A stretch of 6,827 nucleotides of DNA from SG8-41 sp035620515 (GTDB taxonomy: Bacteria; Pseudomonadota; Gammaproteobacteria; Burkholderiales; SG8-41): NCBI GenBank assembly GCA_035620515.1, contig DASPGR010000164.1:1-6827 (forward strand), read 5' to 3'. The position numbers were made by a program, and so were the translations under genes. The notes beneath the pieces are model-generated. The model saw only the letters and a list, made by a program, of their open reading frames with translations, had not been told where the DNA came from and did no database searches. The stretch's first letter is position 1, and each line of letters opens with the position of its first letter. Shown here one piece after another: positions 1 to 4,900 of the stretch.

Positions 1-286
1 CCTGCTCAAGGTGCTGCAGGACGCCGCCTGCAGCTCGAAAACCATGGTCGACAAGGGCCCCAAGATGCTGAAGGGAGACTTCTCGCCCGAAGGCCAGGTG
101 CGCATCTCGCTCAAGGACGCGCGCCTCGCTCTCGAGCAGGGCGCGCGTTTCGGTTCGCCGATGCTGGTGGGCGGCCTGTGGGCCCAGCTTGAGCAGGCAG
201 CCTATCAACAGGGTTTTGGCGAGCTCGACAGCTCGGCCTTCATCGAAGTGCTGCGCGGGCTGGCGGGCCTTCCGAAGCGCGTATAG
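1..286 (+). CDS. 3-hydroxyisobutyrate dehydrogenase family NAD(P)-dependent oxidoreductase, C-terminal end (5' partial)
   Basis: Only the last 94 or so residues are present; the reading frame is open from base 2 and ends at TAG 284-286. The N-terminal Rossmann domain, with its GxGxMG motif, lies outside the window. What remains matches the all-alpha C-terminal dimerisation domain of the beta-hydroxyacid dehydrogenase family: a KGPKMLKGDFSP segment, then SLKDARLALEQG (the helix carrying the family's substrate-side Lys-Asp), then a closing GELDSSAFIEVL segment. Family members oxidise 3-hydroxyisobutyrate or reduce tartronate semialdehyde or related short hydroxyacids with NAD(P) in the cytoplasm. 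The substrate cannot be told from this fragment. The gene converges on the MATE gene with 17 bp between stop codons, so it is not in that operon. Family assignment is firm; the specific enzyme is unknown. Confidence 0.85.
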   Translation, partial: LLKVLQDAACSSKTMVDKGPKMLKGDFSPEGQVRISLKDARLALEQGARFGSPMLVGGLWAQLEQAAYQQGFGELDSSAFIEVLRGLAGLPKRV

Positions 287-297
287 CAACGCTTCGG
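272..297. terminator. Candidate bidirectional hairpin between convergent genes
   Basis: A perfect 8-bp inverted repeat, CCGAAGCG (272-279) and CGCTTCGG (290-297), encloses a 10-base loop that contains the stop codon of the plus-strand dehydrogenase. It lies between two convergent genes, where a shared terminator is expected. No T-tract follows on either strand, so it may be a weak or factor-assisted terminator, or only a 3'-end stabilising hairpin. Confidence 0.4.
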
Positions 298-303
298 GTG
301 GCC

Positions 304-1794
304 TCACGCCTTCGCGCTGACTGCCGCGAGCGACGAATTCCGAGCAGGGGCCGCGTTCGTACCGAAGCGAAAACCGTGCTGACGCAGACGGGCAAGCAAG
401 AGGGCGCTGAAGGTAATCGCACCGCAGCCCAGCCCGATCCAGATTCCAAGCGCCTGCTGCTGCAGGCCGAAGGCGAGGCCGACGCCCACCCCCGTCGCGA
501 CACCCCAGAAGGATCCCACGGACATCAGCATCGGGACGCGCGTATCCTTGAGGCCCCGAAGGACGCCGTTCGCGACGGTGCCGGCATACTCGAAAACCTG
601 CGTGGCGGCGAGAACGAGCAGAAGAATCGCCGCCTGCGTGATGATCGCGTGCGCCGAGCCGTTGCCCTTGATGAACAAGGTCGCAATGAGCTCGCGCGCC
701 GGCACGACAAGGAGGACCACCAGCAGCCCCGCGGCGAGCGCAGCGCCAAGCGCCGTGCGCGCCGCCCGGCTCCGCGCCGCGAGGTCGCCCGCGCCCGAGG
801 CGAGACCCACGCGCACGGTTGCGGCCTGGGACAGGCCCAGCGGGAAGGCGTAGAGCACGCCCGCCGTGCGCAATGCGACCGCGTGGGCCGCAAGGGCTGA
901 TGCGCCGAAGATCGCAACCACCGCGGTCGAAAGCAGATAGACGCCCACCTCGCCGAGACTGGACACGCCGATCGGAAAGCCGATCCGGAAGAGTTCGAGG
1001 AGGCGCGACCAGTCGGGCGTCATGCGGCCCTTGAGCAGGCGGTAGCGCGAGTACGCCGGATTGCGCAGCACATAGAAGCTCAGTGCGCCGAACATGAAGA
1101 TCGCGCAAAGCGCCGAGGAGAGGCCGGCCCCGGCCAGCCCGAGCGCGGGGGCGCCCAGCTTGCCGAACATGAAGATGTAATTCCCCGCGGCATTCAATGC
1201 GAGGGTGACCAGCGTCACCCGGAAAATGCACCGTGTGTCCGCGAAAGCGGCCAGGAACTGGCGCCATACCGCGACCCCCAGCATCGGCAGGAGCGTGATC
1301 GCCATCATTCCCGCATAGCCGGCCGAGGCCGAAATGATCTGCTCTTCGACCCCGATCACGGCGAGGAGCTGCGGCGCCTGCCAGACGGCGAGCGCGCCGG
1401 GCAGGGCAAGGATTGCGGCAGCCCAGAAGCCCTGCTGGATCATGCGGCGGATCACCCGGTGCTGGCCCGCGCCGCGGGCGTGCGAGACGATGGCGGAAAC
1501 CGCGCCAATCACGCCGGCGCAAAGGTAGAACACCAGCGAATAGAAATCGCTCGCCACCGCTCCCGCGGCGAGAGCGACCGGCCCGATCCAGCCCATCATG
1601 ACCACATCCGTTATCGCCATGCCCATGTTGACGAGCGAGGCAAGCATGAGCGGGCCGGCAATGCGCAGCTGCGCGGCAAGCTCCCGGGCGCTGCCGGAGC
1701 GCAATCGGCGCCACACTGCGACGCGCATGCGGCGTGTCGCGTAAGAAAGAAAGCCGGCGGCCGGCTGCGTGTTGGTCTGCGCGGTACTGCTCAT
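304..1794 (-). CDS. MATE family multidrug/toxin efflux transporter
   Basis: This 496-residue inner-membrane protein should export drugs or toxic organic compounds in exchange for H+ or Na+. It has the two-fold repeated MATE architecture of about 12 hydrophobic helices. The first half carries N56...D63xxMMGWIG in TM1-2 and an AFADTR segment near residue 187. The second half repeats the pattern with GLSQAATVRVG (319-330) and GVLRGLKDTRVPM (410-422). Length fits NorM/DinF-type members, which are usually 440-500 residues. The frame stays open to 1914, but ATG 1794 is preferred: GGAG (complement of 1801-1804) sits 6 bases upstream, and the longer form would overlap the desaturase by 68 bp with low-complexity sequence. 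It lies 52 bp downstream of the desaturase gene on the same strand, so the two are probably co-transcribed and controlled by the TetR gene. Substrate unknown. Confidence 0.93.
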   Translation of the reverse strand: MSSTAQTNTQPAAGFLSYATRRMRVAVWRRLRSGSARELAAQLRIAGPLMLASLVNMGMAITDVVMMGWIGPVALAAGAVASDFYSLVFYLCAGVIGAVSAIVSHARGAGQHRVIRRMIQQGFWAAAILALPGALAVWQAPQLLAVIGVEEQIISASAGYAGMMAITLLPMLGVAVWRQFLAAFADTRCIFRVTLVTLALNAAGNYIFMFGKLGAPALGLAGAGLSSALCAIFMFGALSFYVLRNPAYSRYRLLKGRMTPDWSRLLELFRIGFPIGVSSLGEVGVYLLSTAVVAIFGASALAAHAVALRTAGVLYAFPLGLSQAATVRVGLASGAGDLAARSRAARTALGAALAAGLLVVLLVVPARELIATLFIKGNGSAHAIITQAAILLLVLAATQVFEYAGTVANGVLRGLKDTRVPMLMSVGSFWGVATGVGVGLAFGLQQQALGIWIGLGCGAITFSALLLARLRQHGFRFGTNAAPARNSSLAAVSAKA

Positions 1795-1846
1795 CTCGTG
1801 CTCCGTAGCGTCATGCGTGCGTTGGCGATAGCCCGAAGGCCCGCTG

Positions 1847-2656
1847 CTAGGCGGTCCTGGACGGCGAGAGCTGCTCCAGCACTTCGTCGTCGCTGAGCGC
1901 GACGGGAAGCTCATGCCACGCCGACTTCGGCTGGCTCACGTCGCGCCCGACCAGCATCTCGGGGATGCGGCGTGATGCGCCTTCATAGAAGCCTGCGCGC
2001 AACCCTTCCGCCGTCTTCGAATTGCGGAACGTGCCGAAGACCATGTCCCACAGCGGGAGATCCGAGTAGTTGTAGCGGTGGATGCCGCGGCCGTGATGAA
2101 TGTTGTGGCTCTCCGGCCGCTGGATGATGTAGCCGAGCCAGCGCGGCGTCCGGATGTTCGCGTGCTGGAACATCGCGTTGAACGTCAGGAACAGCGTCGC
2201 GAGAACGCCGGCCTCGACGGTGAGCCCGAGCAGCGGGAAGAAAACGAGGCTTGCGATCGAAGTAAACATCGCGGCATCGAACGGATGCAGGTAGTAGGCG
2301 CCGAAGGCGTCGAGGCTCTCGGCGCTGTGATGCATCTGATGGCCTGCGCGCCAGAGCCAGTTCCACTCGTGCGCCGCGCGGTGATACCAGTAGTGGAAGA
2401 ACTCGTAGACGAGCACGCCCACAGCCGCGCCGCCGATCGCACCCAGCCCACTGCCGTCGAAGAGGCTCACGCCCTCGAAGAGCGTGCCCCACAGGCCCGC
2501 GATCCATCCTGTGAAGAAGAAAATGCCGACCGTCACCGCAAGCGCGTAGAGCCGCCAGTAGCGCGGAGTCTCGTAGTGGCGCCTGCGATGGACAAGGTCG
2601 AGCGCGATGAAGCCCGGGATAAGAGCCAGAGTGAGATAACCCAGAAAGTCGTACAT
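1847..2656 (-). CDS. Sterol desaturase / fatty acid hydroxylase family membrane di-iron protein
   Basis: A 269-residue integral membrane protein of the fatty acid hydroxylase superfamily. These non-heme di-iron enzymes use O2 to hydroxylate or desaturate lipids at the membrane. The three histidine clusters are all present in order: H88xxxHRAAH96, HQMHH at 106-110 and HNIHH at 184-188, with further His at 124, 165 and 193. Hydrophobic stretches lie at about 1-20, 36-58, 71-90 and 128-160. ATG 2656 is chosen because an ideal AAGGAGG (complement of 2662-2668) sits 5 bases upstream; the in-frame TTG at 2674 would place that site inside the coding region. It is the first gene of a pair with the MATE transporter and has a strong promoter with an overlapping palindromic operator. 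The substrate (fatty acid, sterol-like or carotenoid) cannot be read from sequence. Confidence 0.92.
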   Translation of the reverse strand: MYDFLGYLTLALIPGFIALDLVHRRRHYETPRYWRLYALAVTVGIFFFTGWIAGLWGTLFEGVSLFDGSGLGAIGGAAVGVLVYEFFHYWYHRAAHEWNWLWRAGHQMHHSAESLDAFGAYYLHPFDAAMFTSIASLVFFPLLGLTVEAGVLATLFLTFNAMFQHANIRTPRWLGYIIQRPESHNIHHGRGIHRYNYSDLPLWDMVFGTFRNSKTAEGLRAGFYEGASRRIPEMLVGRDVSQPKSAWHELPVALSDDEVLEQLSPSRTA

Positions 2657-2690
2657 CGGATCCTCCTTGATCAAATAGGGGTTAAGAGAA

Positions 2691-2708
2691 ATACCAACCA
2701 GTCGGTAT
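2691..2708. promoter_or_regulatory. TetR-type operator candidate O1 at the desaturase promoter
   Basis: ATACCAACCAGTCGGTAT is an 18-bp imperfect palindrome in which 14 of 18 positions match its own reverse complement; the outer ATACC/GGTAT arms are perfect. Length and arm style fit operators of TetR/AcrR-family dimers. It covers the predicted +1 of the desaturase promoter, so binding would block transcription. The most likely ligand protein is the TetR encoded at 2878-3501. Confidence 0.65.
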
Positions 2709-2711
2709 GCG

Positions 2712-2741
2712 AATATAAAGGAGGAGCCTCGAGCGTGTCAA
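2712..2741 (-). promoter_or_regulatory. Sigma-70 type promoter for the desaturase-MATE pair
   Basis: Read on the minus strand, a perfect TTGACA -35 (complement of 2736-2741) is followed after an 18-bp spacer by TATATT (complement of 2712-2717), 5 of 6 to consensus. Transcription would start near 2705, giving a leader of about 50 bases before the ATG at 2656. The palindromic operator begins 3 bp downstream of the -10, over the predicted start point, which is a classic repression position. Confidence 0.75.
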
Positions 2742-2840
2742 TACTGTTTAGTCTGTTTATGGGGTATTTCTATTTCATACATATAACCAGTAAGTTATGT
2801 TGTATAGTCCAATTTGTTGTGGAAAACGTACAGCTTTAGG

Positions 2841-2856
2841 CATACTATTCGGTATG
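2841..2856. promoter_or_regulatory. Second operator candidate O2 upstream of tetR
   Basis: CATACTATTCGGTATG has perfect CATAC/GTATG arms and shares the 8-bp word TCGGTATG with O1 (2702-2709 and 2849-2856). Its arms are spaced 4 bp closer than in O1, so it may be a weaker or differently bound site. It lies 21 bp before the tetR start and overlaps a weak possible promoter (TTGTGG 2817-2822, CATACT 2841-2846, 18-bp spacer). That position would suit autorepression. Confidence 0.45.
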
Positions 2857-2877
2857 TCTGGCTTATAGGGTAATGCA

Positions 2878-3501
2878 ATGATGCGCAAAGATGGGATAGC
2901 GACCCGCGAGCGGATTCTGGACGCGGCCCAGCATCTGATTCTCGACCGCGGCTATGTCGGCATGACGGTGGAGCACGTCCTCGATGAAGTGGATATCACG
3001 AAAGGCGCGTTCTTCCATCACTTCAAGACCAAGGACGATCTTGCGAAGGCGCTGTTGCGGCGCTTCGCCGAGAAGGACGCGCAGATCTACGAAGCGACGC
3101 GCGAACGCGCGGAGAAGTTGAGCGATGATCCGCTCGAGCAGCTGCTGATTTTCGTCCGGTTGTTCGAGGAAATGTTCGACGGGCTGACCGAGCCCTATCC
3201 GGGCTGCCTCTTCGCGTCCTATATCTACGAGCTGCAGCAGTTCGACGACGAGACCCGGACGCTCATCCACGGTTCCTTCATGAAATGGCGTGACCTTCTG
3301 AAGGAAAAGTTCGAGGTCATAGCGCGCAAATACCCGCCCCGAATTCAGGTGGATGCAGCCAGCCTCGCCGACGTGTTTACCGTTGTGCTCGAAGGCGCCT
3401 TCATCAGCAGCAAGGCGCTCGATGAACCGCAACTCATCGGCGAGCAGCTGCGGCACTTCCGCAACTACGTGGAACTTCTCTTCCGCCCGCCAAAACAGTG
3501 A
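2878..3501 (+). CDS. TetR/AcrR family transcriptional regulator
   Basis: This 207-residue DNA-binding repressor has the expected family length. The N-terminal TetR domain spans about residues 9-55: helix TRERILDAAQHLILDRGY, then the helix-turn-helix from GMTVEHVL through the recognition segment ITKGAFFHHFKTKDDL. The rest is an all-helical ligand-binding and dimerisation domain with a PYPGCLFAS segment placing Cys110 near the presumed pocket. Cys at this place recurs in several TetR subfamilies, but redox sensing is not shown. ATG 2878 is used because AGGG (2867-2870) lies 7 bases upstream; ATG 2881 is a less well-spaced alternative. It is divergent from the desaturase-MATE pair across a region with two palindromes, so it most likely represses them and itself. 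It converges on the nitrile hydratase-type genes and is less likely to control them. Inducer unknown. Confidence 0.94.
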   Translation: MMRKDGIATRERILDAAQHLILDRGYVGMTVEHVLDEVDITKGAFFHHFKTKDDLAKALLRRFAEKDAQIYEATRERAEKLSDDPLEQLLIFVRLFEEMFDGLTEPYPGCLFASYIYELQQFDDETRTLIHGSFMKWRDLLKEKFEVIARKYPPRIQVDAASLADVFTVVLEGAFISSKALDEPQLIGEQLRHFRNYVELLFRPPKQ

Positions 3502-3506
3502 GGAGC

Positions 3507-3557
3507 GACGAGGTCAAACTCTCGTCACTGCTCACTCGTCACGCTTTTCAGGCGTGA
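3507..3557. terminator. Small hairpins between convergent tetR and the NHase-type gene
   Basis: Two short perfect stems lie between and around the facing stop codons: GACGAG/CTCGTC (3507-3512, 3521-3526, 8-base loop) and TCACGC/GCGTGA (3539-3544, 3552-3557, 7-base loop TTTTCAG). The word CTCGTCAC is also directly repeated at 3521-3528 and 3535-3542. Neither hairpin has a good T-tract, so terminator function is only plausible from position. Confidence 0.3.
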
Positions 3558-4189
3558 GGAAGGGCGACGCCGATCAGGCAGTCTCGGCTGACGATTCCGG
3601 CGAGCCGCTCCTCGCTCCAGCCTTCAGTGCCTTCGGGACGGCGCGGCAGCACCATGTAGCGCATGTCGGCGGTGCTGTCGTGGACGCGCACGACGACCTC
3701 GTTCGGAAGCTCGACCCCGAATTCCGTCAGCACCGCACGCGGCTCGCGAACCATCCGCCTGCGATAAGGAAGCGACTTGTACCACGCCGGCGGAAGCCCG
3801 AGCAGCGGCTTGGGATAGCACGAGCACAGGGTGCAGACGATGACGTTATGCACTTTGTCCGTGTTCTCTACTATCACCAGGTGCAGTGCCTCGAGATCAG
3901 TGATGCCCATCTCGTCGCAGCCGGCGCGCCCGTTCGCGAGCAGCCGCGACTTGAATTGCGGATCGCTCCACGCCCGCGCGACGACACGGGCGCCGCGCGA
4001 GTGCCCGCGCGCATCCATGCGCTCGATTTGCCGCTGCACGTCCTGGGGAGTGATGATGCCCTTCTCAATCAGGAGCTCGCGAGTCGCAATCTCCATCACC
4101 TGCAGGTAGGGAAGCGGCCCGCCGCTGTCGTGGTCGGGCTGGAATGTGCGCGCGTGATCGTGTCGATGGCCGTGGCTGTGCTCGCTCAT
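3548..4189 (-). CDS. Cobalt-type nitrile hydratase alpha / thiocyanate hydrolase gamma-like catalytic subunit
   Basis: This 213-residue metal-binding catalytic subunit is of the family that hydrates nitriles to amides or hydrolyses thiocyanate to carbonyl sulfide and ammonia, in the cytoplasm. The claw motif VCTLCSCYP supplies C119, C122, S123 and C124. Thr after the first Cys marks the Co(III) type (Fe enzymes have Ser); two of these cysteines are normally oxidised to sulfinic and sulfenic acid. GLPPAWYKS, REPRAVL and DSTADMRYMVLPRRP follow, all family hallmarks. Position 127, usually Trp in nitrile hydratases, is Lys. Residues 4-12 are His-rich (HSHGHRHDH), a possible metal-handling tail. 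ATG 4189 overlaps the previous stop as ATGA and has GGGGAGGG (complement of 4196-4203) upstream, so translation is probably coupled. It is the last of the three subunit genes. The split beta partner and Lys127 favour a thiocyanate hydrolase-like enzyme, but the substrate is unproven. Confidence 0.93.
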   Translation of the reverse strand: MSEHSHGHRHDHARTFQPDHDSGGPLPYLQVMEIATRELLIEKGIITPQDVQRQIERMDARGHSRGARVVARAWSDPQFKSRLLANGRAGCDEMGITDLEALHLVIVENTDKVHNVIVCTLCSCYPKPLLGLPPAWYKSLPYRRRMVREPRAVLTEFGVELPNEVVVRVHDSTADMRYMVLPRRPEGTEGWSEERLAGIVSRDCLIGVALPHA

Positions 4190-4488
4190 CTTGCGCCCTC
4201 CCCTGCGGCGGGCTCGAGCCAGTGCTCGAAGATTTCGACGTCCACCGTGTCCTCGCCTGCCCCGGCATAATCGGGCCACACCTGCCGCTGCCTGAAGCGC
4301 ACGCGATAGAGCGGGCGCTTCGGCAGGCCGTCGCGCCCGAAGGCGAGCTCCTCCGGATTGGCAAACTCGCCGCAAATCCGCTCGACGACGCCGCGTTTGC
4401 CCCGTATGTAATAGGGAGTGCGAATATGGCCCGGAGGGTACGCCGCGCGCACTGCCACCGCCTCGCCGACGCGAAAGCGCGCGCTCAC
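4186..4488 (-). CDS. Nitrile hydratase beta C-terminal-half protein / thiocyanate hydrolase alpha-like subunit
   Basis: This 100-residue subunit corresponds only to the C-terminal beta-barrel half of a standard nitrile hydratase beta subunit (about 220 residues). Visible hallmarks are FRVGEAVAVR (5-14), GHIRTPYYIRGKRGVVE (20-36), NPEELAFG (44-51), LYRVRF (60-65) and the closing VDVEIFEHWLEP (82-93). R23 or R29 in the RTPYYIRG loop is the likely counterpart of the beta arginine that contacts the oxidised claw cysteines in this family. It starts with GTG at 4488, overlapping the previous gene's stop as GTGA, with GGGAG (complement of 4497-4501) 8 bases upstream; its own stop overlaps the next ATG. 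This coupling argues for equimolar assembly of three subunits. Separate beta halves are known in thiocyanate hydrolase (ScnA) and three-subunit toyocamycin nitrile hydratase. Confidence 0.9.
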   Translation of the reverse strand: MSARFRVGEAVAVRAAYPPGHIRTPYYIRGKRGVVERICGEFANPEELAFGRDGLPKRPLYRVRFRQRQVWPDYAGAGEDTVDVEIFEHWLEPAAGEGAR

Positions 4489-4805
4489 TTGTAGCGCTCC
4501 CGGTCCTTCACCTCGCGCGCCGCGACCTCGGCCATCTTGCGGCCGAGCTCATCGGAGGTGAAGACGCCCTTCTCGATCAAGTGATGGGAGAGCGAGAGGA
4601 TCCATCGCTCGTAGTAGCTCATCCCGTCGTAGTCGCCCGGCGGGAGGTCCTCGATGTGGCGCCGGTGCTCGTCGGTGCGCAGCAGGTTTTTCTGCCCGAG
4701 GAGGTTGCGCACCGCGTCGACGCGCTTCTCCCACAGCTCGGCGTCGTGCGCGCCGGTATCCACCGGCCCGTCGGGCAGCCCGCCCATGTCGTGGTGCCTG
4801 CGCAT
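4485..4805 (-). CDS. Nitrile hydratase beta N-terminal-half protein / thiocyanate hydrolase beta-like subunit
   Basis: This 106-residue protein matches the helical N-terminal half of nitrile hydratase beta. It opens with HHDMGGLPDGPVD, the usual HD(L/M)GG start, followed by ELWEKRVDAV (23-32), DEHRRHIEDL (45-54), MSYYERWILSL (62-72) and LIEKGVFTSDELGRKM. The Arg pair at 48-49 lies where the family has a beta arginine contacting the metal-claw cysteines. ATG 4805 is chosen for the HDMGG start and for GGGGAG (complement of 4814-4819) 8 bases upstream; the frame is open further to a GTG at 4880 that adds atypical sequence. The homologous activator proteins (P14K/P15K type) share this fold, but their PWE...F and FTWxEWA signatures are absent and HDMGG is a true-subunit feature. 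First of the three subunit genes, 81 bp after the VKOR gene. Confidence 0.88.
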   Translation of the reverse strand: MRRHHDMGGLPDGPVDTGAHDAELWEKRVDAVRNLLGQKNLLRTDEHRRHIEDLPPGDYDGMSYYERWILSLSHHLIEKGVFTSDELGRKMAEVAAREVKDRERYK

Positions 4806-4847
4806 GCCGATCTCTCCCCGCGTGCCCATAGCCGTCAGCTTGCCACT

Positions 4848-4900
4848 GCCCCGGACCCCAGACAACACCGCGCGGCGCACAACCCGCTATTTTCCGGGGC
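4848..4900 (-). other. Inverted repeat at the VKOR / NHase-type gene junction
   Basis: GCCCCGGA (4848-4855) and TCCGGGGC (4893-4900) form a perfect 8-bp inverted repeat around a 37-base, partly GC-rich loop that includes the VKOR stop codon. In the minus-strand transcript it could fold between the VKOR gene and the first NHase-type gene. No U-tract follows, so it is not a standard terminator. It could partly uncouple the two blocks, or be chance in GC-rich DNA. Confidence 0.25.

Larger units (their letters stand above)
2657..2877. promoter_or_regulatory. AT-rich divergent control region between desaturase and tetR
   Basis: This 221-bp gap is the longest non-coding stretch in the window. Bases 2741-2880 contain 48 G/C of 140 (34%), against roughly 65% around it. 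It holds a sigma-70 promoter and operator facing the desaturase, a second palindrome just upstream of tetR, and a weaker central inverted repeat, each listed separately. The layout is typical of a divergently transcribed TetR repressor and its target operon. No open frame within it looks like a gene. Confidence 0.85.

Noticed and set aside
298..900. A 200-codon plus-strand open frame
   Set aside because: Antisense to the MATE gene; the translation is highly charged, low-complexity and matches no family I know.
1795..1914. Longer MATE start at 1914
   Set aside because: It would overlap the desaturase by 68 bp and add 40 Ser/Pro/Arg-rich residues; ATG 1794 has a well-spaced GGAG.
2078..2839. 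A 253-codon plus-strand open frame reaching into the control region
   Set aside because: Antisense to the desaturase, which has all three His clusters, and it crosses the promoter; no family motifs and no ribosome binding site.
4190..4375. Longer start at 4375 for the NHase alpha-like gene
   Set aside because: The added 62 residues are an Arg/Ala-rich out-of-frame reading of the beta C-half gene; ATG 4189 has a strong Shine-Dalgarno and the coupled ATGA overlap.
4485..4805. Reading the beta N-half gene as an NHase activator (P14K/P15K type)
   Set aside because: The folds are homologous, but HDMGG at the start and DEHRRHIEDL are beta-subunit features, and the activator's PWE and FTWxEWA signatures are missing.
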